From an archaeon (lineage in GTDB: Archaea > EX4484-52 > GLR71), in contig WTCA01000084.1 in the NCBI GenBank assembly GCA_013138805.1, positions 1 through 38,996 on the forward strand: a stretch of DNA of 38,996 bases, read 5' to 3'. Below the pieces are notes generated by a model, which was not told the DNA's origin, made no database searches, and was given only the letters and a program-made list of their open reading frames with translations. The position numbers were made by a program, and so were the translations under genes. Position 1 is the first letter of the stretch. The number at the start of each line of letters is the position of its first letter. Positions 26,646 to 34,937 of this stretch are shown here, one piece after another.

Positions 26646-28761
26646 AATCCTCCCCTATAAGATCCATAAGTGTTCTGGTGTCATTGTAGTATGCCTTTAT
26701 GACTTCATTGACCCGCATAAAATTGGTGATATACTTATCAGACATCCACTCAAGCACCTTCATCCTTTGGCGTAGCTGGTCTTTGAGCTGATTTACGCTT
26801 ATGCCTGTCTCAGCAGATATCTTGCCTAAAAGATAGCTGTCAGAGATGACAGAGAATGTGTCATTAAAAGGGTTCCATTCAAATGGCTTGTTTGTTATGA
26901 TTTCATCTTTTTCTGAATCATATCCTTTTATCTCTTGTATCTGGGTTACCCGTCTCACATATCCGTTCTTGAGCTTGATTCTTTTCACAAAGACAAGCAT
27001 ATCCAGTGTCTCGATAAGGGATTTGGAGAGATTTATAGGCCTTGTGACCAGCCTGTCTATCACTTTTTCAAACGAGTCTGCATGGAAAGTAGAAAGTCCG
27101 GGATGCCCTGTCGCTATCTGCTGGAAAAGGACAGATGCCTCAACACCACGTATCTCGCCCACAACAATATAATCAGGTCTCTGACGCAGAGAGCTTTTCA
27201 GAAGGTCAAACATGCTGACCTCACCACGATGCTTACCTGTAGTATCTGCCTCCCCGAAACCAGATCTTGAGACTTCAGGCACCCAGTGCTCATGAGGCAG
27301 CTTAAGCTCAGGTGTGTCTTCTATTGACACTATTTTAGCTGTAGGCTTTATGAACATTGAAAGAGCGTTCAGGACAGAAGTTTTCCCTGAAGCTGTAGCA
27401 CCCACAATCAAGATAGATTTACCATGCTCGATATTAAGCCATAGATATGCAAGCATACGGGAATCAATACTTCCGAAATTCATCATATGCACAGGTGTCA
27501 AAGGTTCCTTAAGAAATCGCCTTATTGTTATGTTTGAGCCTCTTGAAGCGATATCTGTAGCAAGGGTGGCCTGGACTCTCGAACCGTCAGGCAGAGCGCC
27601 CTGAAGTATCGGTTCTGCCATAGATATCGCCCTTCCGGTCTTCTGCGATATCCTCATGACAAGCTTATCCAGCACCTCATGTGTCTCAAAAACGACATCT
27701 GTCTGCAGTGAGCCAAGCTTTGGATCCCTGTGATACACATAGACAGGTATGCCCATACCGTCACAGCTTATATCCTCAACCTGCGGATCATTCAGCAGCG
27801 GCTGCATACGGCCAAGACCTATAAAATCACGGAGTATATAATACTTATATATATCAAGCTTGCTTGCATCTATATTAAACTTAAAACGCTTCAGTATCTT
27901 GTCCATCATAGATACTATATACTCTTCAGAAGACTCCTTGCTGAAAGATTTGAAATCAACATCAATTTCATCTTCAATAACTGTCTTTATCTGTAATATA
28001 CGGCTCTTGTCCTGAGCAGACTGCACAGGCTCAACAACTTTGTATACCAGGCTGTTTGCCTTATTATCCCAGACAACATTTGCCCAGGCATACACTTTCT
28101 CACCACGTTTAGGAGATGGAGGTGTCAACGGATATTTTATATCAGTCTTCAGAAAATCATCAGCAGTAAGATCTTTTCGCACCCTGACTGTTTTTACTTC
28201 AAGATTTTTGAGATCAACACTTTTTATATCATCCTTAAGCTGATTTTCTTTATTCTTAGAATTATCTTCTGGTGCATCATTGTTAAAGTAAGACCCGCCG
28301 ACTGGTGTCGCGATGTAAGGAATAACTGCTCCTATACGGGCAGGAGCAAAGTTCACATTTCCTGAAGAGTCTATCTGTTCTGCCTTAACAGAAGATATAT
28401 TCTCTTGTTGAGATAAGGGCTGGACATTACCACCAGAACCGGATATCGAACCGGAACCGGATATCGAACCAGAACCGGATATCGAACCAGATTTAGGTAT
28501 TGAACCTGATTGCGGCTGCCCGGGATACATGCTAGGAAAATAGCCGGAAGATGGTGCATTCTCCTCAATTATAACAATAGGAGAAGACTTGCCTTCTGAA
28601 GATGAAGAAGAATGTAAACCAAGATTTTTAATTTTAGAGACTAATCTATCAGTATTTTCTGCGCGTGTCCTGTCAAGAGACCTGCGCCTTGCAGAATGTT
28701 TGTATTTTTTTGCAAATGTCCTTGTTACTTTTCTGAGATTGAACTTCTTAATACATCCCAC
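26626..28761 (-). CDS. type IV pilus/secretion assembly ATPase (TadA/VirB11/FlaI-like)
   Basis: Hexameric ATPase powering pilus assembly. The 711-residue protein carries a core with Walker A GATASGKT (about 451-458), SIEDTPEL, the Asp box/Walker B region RPDYIVVGEIRG, and TGHPGLSTFHAD (His box). The PILQGALPDGSRVQ and NITIRRF motifs lie before the core, as in archaeal FlaI/TadA. The first about 180 residues are an unusual extension: a basic, Arg/Lys-rich start (FAKKYKHSARRRS), serine/proline-rich disorder, and GSISGS hexapeptide repeats. The start codon is GTG at 28761, overlapping the previous gene by 14 bases; no better in-frame start exists until about residue 78. The family ATPase is usually about 500-550 residues, so the N-terminal tail is the odd part. 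Confidence 0.94.
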   Translation of the reverse strand: MGCIKKFNLRKVTRTFAKKYKHSARRRSLDRTRAENTDRLVSKIKNLGLHSSSSSEGKSSPIVIIEENAPSSGYFPSMYPGQPQSGSIPKSGSISGSGSISGSGSISGSGGNVQPLSQQENISSVKAEQIDSSGNVNFAPARIGAVIPYIATPVGGSYFNNDAPEDNSKNKENQLKDDIKSVDLKNLEVKTVRVRKDLTADDFLKTDIKYPLTPPSPKRGEKVYAWANVVWDNKANSLVYKVVEPVQSAQDKSRILQIKTVIEDEIDVDFKSFSKESSEEYIVSMMDKILKRFKFNIDASKLDIYKYYILRDFIGLGRMQPLLNDPQVEDISCDGMGIPVYVYHRDPKLGSLQTDVVFETHEVLDKLVMRISQKTGRAISMAEPILQGALPDGSRVQATLATDIASRGSNITIRRFLKEPLTPVHMMNFGSIDSRMLAYLWLNIEHGKSILIVGATASGKTSVLNALSMFIKPTAKIVSIEDTPELKLPHEHWVPEVSRSGFGEADTTGKHRGEVSMFDLLKSSLRQRPDYIVVGEIRGVEASVLFQQIATGHPGLSTFHADSFEKVIDRLVTRPINLSKSLIETLDMLVFVKRIKLKNGYVRRVTQIQEIKGYDSEKDEIITNKPFEWNPFNDTFSVISDSYLLGKISAETGISVNQLKDQLRQRMKVLEWMSDKYITNFMRVNEVIKAYYNDTRTLMDLIGEDYDVEDF
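28435..28506 (-). repeat. 18-base tandem repeats in the ATPase N-terminal linker
   Basis: Four head-to-tail 18-base units (AGAACCGGATATCGAACC on the plus strand). Three are nearly identical and the fourth is degenerate. They encode GSISGS repeats in the disordered N-terminal linker of the ATPase. The near-perfect DNA identity implies recent slippage; the copy number does not change the frame. Confidence 0.85.
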
Positions 28762-29185
28762 CTCTCAAAAATATTGAAGACCCATCATATTCTATCTTGA
28801 TTGACCTACCCGAGCTTGACACAATACCCGACACAAAAACAGGAGTATCTGTAATCATTCTGTTATCGCCCATCTTTATCATGAACTGCTTTCTGGGAGG
28901 ATTAAAGCCGGATATTATGTAATTGTCCCTGCTGACTTCACTTGGTATGTCAAGCACAACATAGCCTGACGTCACATTTGCGAACACGAGCCTGTCAATT
29001 GCAGACAATATGAAATTAGATATCTGTGCAACATTCTGGTCTTCAAAATCATCTGATACACGATTGTTTATGCTGTTGAACGTCGCTGACACACCAGTAA
29101 GCACAACAATGCTCAAAGCGACAAAGAGTATCTCTTCAAGCACAATATTCTGTCCTTTGCGCTTTTTCACAAAAAGTCGCATCAT
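28748..29185 (-). CDS. class III prepilin-like protein (KGQ type), 145 residues
   Basis: The leader KKRKGQ (7-12) is followed by NIVLEEILFVALSIVVLTGVS, a class III pilin N-terminus with acidic residues about five or six positions after the cut. The soluble domain is short and beta-rich. It lies directly upstream of the ATPase gene, which it overlaps by 14 bases, and 4 bases after the large pilin-like gene. Probably a minor pilin. No Cys residues are seen. Confidence 0.8.
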   Translation of the reverse strand: MMRLFVKKRKGQNIVLEEILFVALSIVVLTGVSATFNSINNRVSDDFEDQNVAQISNFILSAIDRLVFANVTSGYVVLDIPSEVSRDNYIISGFNPPRKQFMIKMGDNRMITDTPVFVSGIVSSSGRSIKIEYDGSSIFLRGGMY

Positions 29186-29189
29186 ATCA

Positions 29190-30137
29190 CTAACTGCCGA
29201 AAGACATTGTTACGGGAGTCACTGTAAGAGGCCCACCTGTCTTCTCTGCAGGTTGAGTACTTTCCACAAAACGGTCAAGCCCTGTTATTGTTATTGATGT
29301 CTTAGACTGGCCAAAATCAAGCGCCCCGGCGAGAGTATTTCCTTTTTTTGTAATCTGGACAAGATTCCCTTTACCTCTGCTGTCATCCAGATCATCAAGC
29401 TCTCTGTAGACAAGTTTGAATATGACTTTATACTTGTCACCGTGCGGCACTGTCCTCACCACGATGACACCTGCATTATTGACACCTGAGAAACCTGTGA
29501 CAGGCTTTTCAGGCCCGGCTATAGTGACATATTCGCTACCTGCCGTACAGTCTATATACTCTATCTTATATTCTGAATTAAGGATATATCCCTCACCAAC
29601 ACCACCCACAGTCGGTCCCTCTGTACAGGTTAAGTCAACTACACTTGAACCTGGACATAAATTTGAAATTGTGCAGGTATTTGAAGGAGGCAAAAGCACA
29701 TCATCCCCATTTCCTCCACTATACATCCCCTGCGAAATCGGGTTGAACCCGTCAAGCGGAATCCACAGTCCTGTAGCCGATGCGACACCGCTCGTAATAA
29801 TAGTATATGTTACTGAATTTTTCCTGTCAGGCGGAACATTCACTTTTATGCTCCCGTCTGCCTGTTTTTCCATAGATGCACCTTCAATGACCATTTCACC
29901 CCTTAGATTAATGTTCACCACTCTTGACCCGCCGGACATAGAGACCTCATCTGTTGCCTTTTTTATTTCCTGCATTATAGATACTGCCTGTGTTATCTCC
30001 GAATTGGATTTGCTCTTGTCCAGCATAGGAAGACCCCACCACAAAGCACCGGAGACCGCAGCGATTGTAATTCCTGTAAGCAGGATCATAGAGACTATCT
30101 GAACCTGCGCCTTTCTTCCATAGAAACATTTACCCAT
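29190..30137 (-). CDS. pilin-like secreted protein, 315 residues
   Basis: A basic leader GRKAQ (7-11), then VQIVSMILLTGITIAAVSGALWW: the pattern of an archaeal prepilin with A in place of G before the Q. The extracellular part is large, glycine/valine/serine-rich and beta-strand-rich, with four clustered Cys at about 154-171 and 195. These include NTCTISNLC and LTC, and are likely disulphides. It has its own upstream region (161 bases) with a TATA-like box and a GAGGTG ribosome site just before the ATG, so it begins the second transcriptional segment of the pilus locus. Confidence 0.77.
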   Translation of the reverse strand: MGKCFYGRKAQVQIVSMILLTGITIAAVSGALWWGLPMLDKSKSNSEITQAVSIMQEIKKATDEVSMSGGSRVVNINLRGEMVIEGASMEKQADGSIKVNVPPDRKNSVTYTIITSGVASATGLWIPLDGFNPISQGMYSGGNGDDVLLPPSNTCTISNLCPGSSVVDLTCTEGPTVGGVGEGYILNSEYKIEYIDCTAGSEYVTIAGPEKPVTGFSGVNNAGVIVVRTVPHGDKYKVIFKLVYRELDDLDDSRGKGNLVQITKKGNTLAGALDFGQSKTSITITGLDRFVESTQPAEKTGGPLTVTPVTMSFGS

Positions 30138-30202
30138 AAAAACACCTCTGAAACATCAATATATTATCAGACTATAGTTATTGATAATTTGTGTCTTTGT
30201 AG

Positions 30203-30212
30203 AATATATAGT
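30203..30212 (-). promoter_or_regulatory. internal pilus-operon promoter (TATA box)
   Basis: ACTATATATT on the minus strand, about 70 bases before the ATG at 30137. It lies just beyond the polypyrimidine run that follows the major pilin gene, so the assembly genes can be transcribed apart from the pilin. CTATATAT is shared with the TATA box at 31658-31668. Confidence 0.5.
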
Positions 30213-30224
30213 TTTTACGGAAAA

Positions 30225-30298
30225 GAAAGGAAATCAAGAGAATAAAATAGAAATAAAAAAGAGATAAGAAAAAAAGAAAGGGGGAAAAAGGAAAAAGC
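30225..30298 (-). terminator. polypyrimidine terminator after the major pilin gene
   Basis: On the minus strand the pilin stop is followed at once by a long T/C run containing CTTTCTTTTTTTCTT. Archaeal RNA polymerase commonly stops at such T-rich tracts. It should limit read-through from the pilin to the assembly genes and keep pilin mRNA more abundant. Confidence 0.6.
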
Positions 30299-30820
30299 CT
30301 AACAGAAAGTATCTGCCGCATTAGCCAGATTGCAGCCATAAGATACTGTAACACCTGAATCTAAAATTAATTCATAAGTTACAGTTGTTACTGAATCACC
30401 CGGAAGAGCTAAAGGATTTATAAGATCTGTGACTTCCAAAACACATACATCACCAACTTCAATCGTACCTACACTAGTACATGTTCCAGCAAAAGTTGCA
30501 TCAAATCTTAAATCCCCATCTTCTTTAACACTTAATTTAGTACCATCAAACTCTGGAATTTCAAGTGATCCTACATTTTTAATATAATAATCAACATCAC
30601 CAGCAGCAGCGGCAGCACCCTTCACCTGAATAATCCTAAACTCAGTCCGCATCTTATTAGATTGAGCATCTACCTGCTCACCGATAGCTTCTGTCTGCTT
30701 CTCACTCATGTTCATTATGAACTCATATGCAAGACCGGCTGCAGCGACAGTCATCATAAGCAATAGTACTATTGCAATTACAGGAGTAATACCTTTTCTC
30801 CTAACATTTGTTTTTACCAT
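30299..30820 (-). CDS. major archaeal type IV pilin
   Basis: A 173-residue pilin with the classic archaeal Pilin_N signature: leader VRRKG (6-10) cut before ITPVIAIVLLLMMTVAAAGLAYEF. After processing, the hydrophobic helix packs the filament core and the about 130-residue C-terminal domain is exposed. Cys residues at about 113, 125, 158 and 173 may form disulphides. There are few N-glycosylation sequons. GAGGTAA just upstream gives a strong ribosome site, and a pyrimidine terminator follows it. Together these mark it as the probable abundant subunit of the filament encoded by this operon. Confidence 0.88.
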   Translation of the reverse strand: MVKTNVRRKGITPVIAIVLLLMMTVAAAGLAYEFIMNMSEKQTEAIGEQVDAQSNKMRTEFRIIQVKGAAAAAGDVDYYIKNVGSLEIPEFDGTKLSVKEDGDLRFDATFAGTCTSVGTIEVGDVCVLEVTDLINPLALPGDSVTTVTYELILDSGVTVSYGCNLANAADTFC

Positions 30821-30825
30821 AATTA

Positions 30826-31044
30826 TTACCTCTTTTTATTACTTAATACCTTATAGACCCTCAACAATATTATCGCATTGAAATACAGCGCACCGACAAC
30901 AAGGAGAAGAAGCATATTTGTTATGCTCACTGCCAGAAGGCTTGAATTGAGCATACCTCCCCCAAGTATCAAAAATGCTGAGATTGTCATAAGCATAATA
31001 CATATTACCAAAAAATTTTCAAGCATTTCAGTCCCTAATCTCAT
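30826..31044 (-). CDS. small two-helix membrane protein
   Basis: A 72-residue hydrophobic protein with two predicted membrane helices, FLVICIMLMTISAFLILGGG and SITNMLLLLVVGALYFNAIILL, and a short basic tail (YKVLSNKKR) on the cytoplasmic side. It is not a pilin, because the leader lacks a KG/KGQ site. It lies 3 bases after the coiled-coil gene and 5 before the major pilin. GGAGGT for it lies inside the end of the coiled-coil gene. Possible pilus accessory or anchor; the family is not recognised. Confidence 0.75.
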   Translation of the reverse strand: MRLGTEMLENFLVICIMLMTISAFLILGGGMLNSSLLAVSITNMLLLLVVGALYFNAIILLRVYKVLSNKKR

Positions 31045-31047
31045 AAA

Positions 31048-31605
31048 TCACATACCTCCGTAATTCGGCTTCTGTTGCGGTGTTGCCTGCTGTGTTGGAA
31101 ATGGTGAAGATGTCTGCTGTGAAGATACGGCCATAGAAGATGCAGTTCCTGACCTCTTAAGCCTCTTATCGATTGTAGCCAGATTCTCTGCAATACTCTC
31201 ATTGCTTCTCAGCATCTTTTCATTAGAGTCTGTTATGCTCTTGACAAGAGGAGACACCATACCCTTCAGCGCAGTCACAGCTTCAGACTCATTCACATCT
31301 TCCTTGCCTGCCTCTTCAACAATATCAACAAAGCTTGTAAGCTTACTCTGAAGAGAATCCATTTTACCGATAAGTGTAGCAAGATCACCGCGAAGAGATG
31401 TATTTGCCTTGACCATCTCATCGACAATCCTCTGGTTAAGCTCAACCATGTCAAGTATCTTGTCCATCATCCGCTCAAGATTAGAGAAAGACTTGGATGA
31501 CTCCATCTGGCCCATCCGTTTCTCAAGACGCCTGATAGGTGTAAGAGGAACTACTTCATAATCCTCTTCTTCGCCTATCTGTTCATAATCATCTTTCTTT
31601 GACAT
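31048..31605 (-). CDS. coiled-coil cytoplasmic protein of the pilus operon
   Basis: A 185-residue protein. It has an acidic N-terminus (QIGEEEDYEVV), a conserved-looking TPIRRLEKRMGQMESS, then long amphipathic heptads (about 35-150), and a Ser/Gln/Pro-rich tail ending NYGGM. No membrane span is present. As the first gene of the pilus transcript it could be a scaffold analogous to archaellum accessory coiled-coil proteins (FlaC/D/E), but this is inference from shape and place. GGTGA precedes the ATG. Confidence 0.78.
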   Translation of the reverse strand: MSKKDDYEQIGEEEDYEVVPLTPIRRLEKRMGQMESSKSFSNLERMMDKILDMVELNQRIVDEMVKANTSLRGDLATLIGKMDSLQSKLTSFVDIVEEAGKEDVNESEAVTALKGMVSPLVKSITDSNEKMLRSNESIAENLATIDKRLKRSGTASSMAVSSQQTSSPFPTQQATPQQKPNYGGM

Positions 31606-31657
31606 GTTTTCACCGAACTATAGATAGTTGTTTCTGATTTAAAGTTTAGTAGAAGTT

Positions 31658-31668
31658 AGTATATATAG
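31658..31668 (-). promoter_or_regulatory. main pilus-operon promoter (TATA box)
   Basis: CTATATATACT on the minus strand, about 55-60 bases before the first pilus gene start at 31605. The leader of about 30 bases carries a GGTGA ribosome site next to the ATG. It lies downstream of the thermosome terminator run, so the pilus operon is probably independent of the chaperonin gene. Confidence 0.55.
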
Positions 31669-31707
31669 ATTATGGTTATCAAACAAAAAAATTGACAGCA
31701 GATAAGA

Positions 31708-31738
31708 GAAATAAGAAAGAAAAAAAGAAAAAAGGCTA
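31708..31738 (-). terminator. polypyrimidine terminator after the thermosome gene
   Basis: On the minus strand, 7 bases past the chaperonin stop, CCTTTTTTCTTTTTTTCTTTCTTATTTC runs on. It matches the style of the run after the major pilin (30225-30298). Probable transcription termination of a highly expressed gene. Confidence 0.6.
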
Positions 31739-31745
31739 TAATGCC

Positions 31746-33398
31746 TTACATCATAGGAGGCATTCCGCCGCCGCCCATTGGAGGCATCCCTTCAGGCATT
31801 CCGCCACCGCCACCAAGCTTTGAAGCAGATATGACATCATCAATCCTCAATATCATCTCAGCAGCCTCAGAAGCGGATTTTATAGCCTGCGTCTTAATCT
31901 TTATCGGCTCTACAACACCCTGCTTAAGCATATCCTGAACTTTATTCTTAAATACATCAATCCCTGCCCATTTTACGCCCTTGTCATGCTGTGACCTGAG
32001 TTCCACAAGGATATCTATAGGATCAATACCTGCATTCTCTGCAAGGGTCTTAGGGATGATATCCATAGCATTAGCAAAAGCAGATATGGCAAGCTGTTCT
32101 CTTCCACCGACAGACTCACTGTATTTTCTGAGATCTTTTGCAATCTCAGCTTCAGGAGCGCCGCCGCCGGCAACAATCTTTCCGACTTCAATAGATGCAG
32201 CAACACCGCCAAGAGCATCTTTCATAGCCCTCTCTATCTCATCGACTACATGTTCTGTGCCGCCACGGACAAGGATAGATACAGATTTTGGCTCTTTGCA
32301 TTTCCTGACAAATATCATCTCGCTGCCGGAAATCTTTTTCTCTTCAACAATGCCGGAACTGCCAAAATCTGATGCAGCCATCTCATCAAGATTAGATATC
32401 ACGCTTCCGCCCGTTGCCTTGGAAAGTGCATCCATATCTGATTTCTTGACCCTTCTTGTAACCATTATACCAGCCTTTGCAAGATAATGCTGCGCCATAT
32501 CATCAACGCCTTTCTGGCAGAAAACAACATTTGCCTTTGAAGCTATAATCTTATCCACCATACTTTTCAGCATCTTCTCTTCCTGCTCAATAAATGCATT
32601 CATCTGGGACGGGTCAGTAATCCTTATCTGCGCATCTCTCTCAAGCTCCTTGACCTCAATTGCGCTGTTCAGAAGCAATATATTCGCGTTCTCAACTTTA
32701 CGCGGCATACCTGAATGCACAATTTCCTTATCAATTATAAGCCCGCTGATAAGCGTTGTCTCATCAGTGGATCCGCCTGCCTTTTTCTCAAGCTTTACCT
32801 GGTCAAGGTCAATCACGATCTTGCCATCATCCTCTACTGCCACCTGACTTATCGCCTCAACAGCAATCTTTGCAAGGAAATCTTTAGCAGACTCGCTGGA
32901 TTTGCCTGTCATAGATGTAAGAGCAATCTTTATCAAAAGCTCCTTATCTTTTATACTGACATCAATGCCTATCTTATTGATTATCTCAAGCGCCTTCTCT
33001 TTCGCAAGCCTGTATCCCTGAGCTATGCTTGTAGGGTGTATCTTCTGTTCCAAAAGACCTTCTGCCTGCTTAAGGAGTTCACCCGTAAGAACTGCAGCAG
33101 TTGTCGTTCCGTCGCCCACTTCTTCATCCTGCGCCTTTGCGACCTCTACAACCATCTTTGCAGCCGGGTGCTGTATCTCCATCTCTTCAAGTATTGTAAC
33201 ACCGTCATTTGTAATGACAACTTCTCCAAGAGAATCAGTAAGCATCTTATCCATACCTTTAGGACCAAGAGTGGTCCTTACAGCATCAGCCACAACTCTT
33301 GCTGCCGCAATGTTTGACATCTGAGCGTTCCTTCCGCTCTCCCTGAAAGTGCCTTCAGGCACAACAATTATAGGCTGTCCGCCAATCTGTCCGTTCAT
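31746..33398 (-). CDS. ths: thermosome subunit (group II chaperonin)
   Basis: ATP-driven folding chaperone that forms a double ring with a built-in lid. About 550 residues. Family marks are [12 protein letters not shown], the ATP motif [26 protein letters not shown], and [16 protein letters not shown] near the C-terminus. The tail is Gly/Met-rich ([13 protein letters not shown]), typical of thermosomes. The track start is TTG 33422. I choose ATG 33398 (MNGQIGGQP) because GGAGG lies 9 bases before it; ATG 33407 is too close to that site. A single chaperonin gene appears in the window, so homo- or hetero-oligomer cannot be said. Its promoter block is repeated upstream of the gene at 33947. Confidence 0.97.
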   Translation of the reverse strand: MNGQIGGQPIIVVPEGTFRESGRNAQMSNIAAARVVADAVRTTLGPKGMDKMLTDSLGEVVITNDGVTILEEMEIQHPAAKMVVEVAKAQDEEVGDGTTTAAVLTGELLKQAEGLLEQKIHPTSIAQGYRLAKEKALEIINKIGIDVSIKDKELLIKIALTSMTGKSSESAKDFLAKIAVEAISQVAVEDDGKIVIDLDQVKLEKKAGGSTDETTLISGLIIDKEIVHSGMPRKVENANILLLNSAIEVKELERDAQIRITDPSQMNAFIEQEEKMLKSMVDKIIASKANVVFCQKGVDDMAQHYLAKAGIMVTRRVKKSDMDALSKATGGSVISNLDEMAASDFGSSGIVEEKKISGSEMIFVRKCKEPKSVSILVRGGTEHVVDEIERAMKDALGGVAASIEVGKIVAGGGAPEAEIAKDLRKYSESVGGREQLAISAFANAMDIIPKTLAENAGIDPIDILVELRSQHDKGVKWAGIDVFKNKVQDMLKQGVVEPIKIKTQAIKSASEAAEMILRIDDVISASKLGGGGGMPEGMPPMGGGGMPPMM

Positions 33399-33470
33399 AT
33401 CTTTCATCCTCCGTCTTTTCAAAGAAAATCGATTATTATATCTTTATCAAGAGTATCAATTCTTATGCTG

Positions 33471-33520
33471 CCAAGTTTTATAAACTTTATGTTTATGTAG
33501 GGATACGGATAAAAAACATC
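33471..33520 (-). promoter_or_regulatory. thermosome promoter block (copy 1 of a repeated promoter)
   Basis: CCAAGTTTTATAAACTTTATG and the following bases up to GATACGGATAAAAAAC match 33968-34013 closely, with about 40 of 48 aligned bases the same and two single-base gaps. On the minus strand it contains a TATA box (GTTTATAAAA) about 80 bases before the chosen start. The match extends well beyond the TATA, suggesting shared regulator sites. Confidence 0.6.
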
Positions 33521-33569
33521 AGACAGCTTAAGTCAGTTCCAGAAGCTTGCAAAAGTCTTTAGATCTCAA

Positions 33570-33947
33570 TCATTCAGGCAGATATTTACCTTCAATAAAT
33601 TCATCAATCTCAGGTGAAATACCGCTTAAAGTATTGATAATCAGTTCTTTATCCGCGATTTTTATGAAATAATCAAACCACTCGCCTTCATTTCTTCGCG
33701 AAGTAACCGTTAGATAACCAAAGTCATACAAATGAACAATATCATCCAGAAAATCAGGTAAATATAAACTATTACCAATTATACTTGGATAATACGGAAA
33801 AAGATCCTTATTCATCTTTTCAAGTATAACAACAGAATTTTCCACATGCCTGAGCGGAAGCTCCTGCTCATTTCCTGTAGAGAGCCTTGCTATAAGATAA
33901 ACAAGCTTATGATATCTACTATTATATTCAGCTCCCACAAGTATCAT
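33570..33947 (-). CDS. hypothetical protein, 125 residues
   Basis: Family not recognised with confidence. It is soluble. The segment YHKLVYLIARLS, then FPYYPSIIGNSLYLPDFLDDIVHLYDFGYLTV, loosely recalls the layout of SocA/Panacea-type antitoxin domains (a KLLYL helix, a PYxxG turn, then a DI-x2-L-x3-GxI helix), but this is weak. A TATA box about 30 bases before the ATG, in the promoter block shared with the thermosome, predicts a leaderless transcript. It sits alone, divergent from the methyltransferase gene at 34061. Confidence 0.65.
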   Translation of the reverse strand: MILVGAEYNSRYHKLVYLIARLSTGNEQELPLRHVENSVVILEKMNKDLFPYYPSIIGNSLYLPDFLDDIVHLYDFGYLTVTSRRNEGEWFDYFIKIADKELIINTLSGISPEIDEFIEGKYLPE

Positions 33948-33967
33948 TCCTTATCATATTTATCATA

Positions 33968-34013
33968 CCAAATTTTATAACTTTATGATTCTGTAAGTAT
34001 ACGATAAAAAAAC
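33968..34013 (-). promoter_or_regulatory. promoter block copy 2, upstream of the gene at 33947
   Basis: CCAAATTTTATAACTTTATGATTCTG... aligns with the thermosome block at 33471-33520 over its whole length. On the minus strand GTTATAAAATTTGG is centred about 30 bases from the ATG. It could also serve the divergent methyltransferase gene. Confidence 0.55.
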
Positions 34014-34060
34014 GCCAATATATCAAAAAACAAAGATTAATAAAAATATTCTCTTTTAGT

Positions 34061-34921
34061 ATGCGCATGAATACTGCAAAAATAGCTGATTTGCTCACAG
34101 ATGTAGAAAAGATTAGACCTCTTGAGAAGAAATTCAACATATTGCGTCAATTACTATATGATACTGGAGCAGACAGATATCAGGATCATGAACCGGAAAT
34201 CAGGCATAAGATAGAAAAAGTGAGCAGTGAGATAGAAAAAGAAGTAAAGAACTATTACGAACGACCAAAAATAGTAGAAGGATATCTCAAGATAGGTAAA
34301 AGAGTAAGAGACCCGTCCGGCTGGGAAATCAAAAATCTCAATAAATTGATACAGTTAGTCAAAGAAAATAATGTTACTGAAAGTATCCTTGATATCGGCT
34401 GCGGTTACGGGCACGATGTCATATGGTTTGAACAGCATGGTTTTGAAGCTTTTGGACTGGACATTTCAGAACCACTTATCGAGAGAGCAAGAACTCTTTA
34501 CGAACCCGACACAGGTATAACAGATAACGACATATCCAGATTTATCGTAGGCTCAATGACAGACATGCACCAGTTTGATGACGCAAGTCTCGGCTGTGTA
34601 AAGATGGACGCATCACTTTACCATCTGCCATATTATGGTAATGACAGCCCAGTGAACCTGACCATCCGGGAAACACACCGCATCCTGGAAGATGGAGGAG
34701 TAATCTATCTCAGGGTTCATAGTGTCGCAGACGGCGAAAACGGTTTCATGGAGCTGGAACAGCGCGGAGAAGATCTAAACAGCAGATACGGACAGAACCT
34801 AACAAGCGAAGAGGTAAGAGATATGCTTGAAAGCAACGGATTCGAAATCATAGAACTGTTAAACGAAAGACAAGGCAAAAGGCAAAGAGACTGGTGCAGC
34901 GCCTATGCCAGAAAGGTATGA
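34061..34921 (+). CDS. class I SAM-dependent methyltransferase
   Basis: A 286-residue protein with an N-terminal helical extension of about 100 residues, rich in Lys/Glu (VEKIRPLEKKF, IEKVSSEIEKEVKN). A Rossmann methyltransferase domain follows: motif I ILDIGCGYGHD (109-119), an acidic end of strand 2 (FGLDISEPLIERA), DDASLGCVKMDASLYHLPYY, and ILEDGGVIYLRVHS. The substrate is unknown: nothing indicates DNA (no DPPY/NPPY), and a small-molecule or protein target is possible. It is the first plus-strand gene of the accessory island, with a TATA-like CAATATATCAA about 40 bases upstream. Confidence 0.85.
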   Translation: MRMNTAKIADLLTDVEKIRPLEKKFNILRQLLYDTGADRYQDHEPEIRHKIEKVSSEIEKEVKNYYERPKIVEGYLKIGKRVRDPSGWEIKNLNKLIQLVKENNVTESILDIGCGYGHDVIWFEQHGFEAFGLDISEPLIERARTLYEPDTGITDNDISRFIVGSMTDMHQFDDASLGCVKMDASLYHLPYYGNDSPVNLTIRETHRILEDGGVIYLRVHSVADGENGFMELEQRGEDLNSRYGQNLTSEEVRDMLESNGFEIIELLNERQGKRQRDWCSAYARKV

Positions 34922-34937
34922 GCATCTAAAAGAAATA

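Noticed and set aside
29416-30102. 228-codon plus-strand frame opposite the large pilin-like gene
   Set aside because: Shadow frame with Pro/Ser-rich composition; the minus-strand gene has a prepilin leader, a ribosome site and operon spacing.
32715-33317. 200-codon plus-strand frame opposite the thermosome gene
   Set aside because: Shadow of a clear chaperonin coding sequence.
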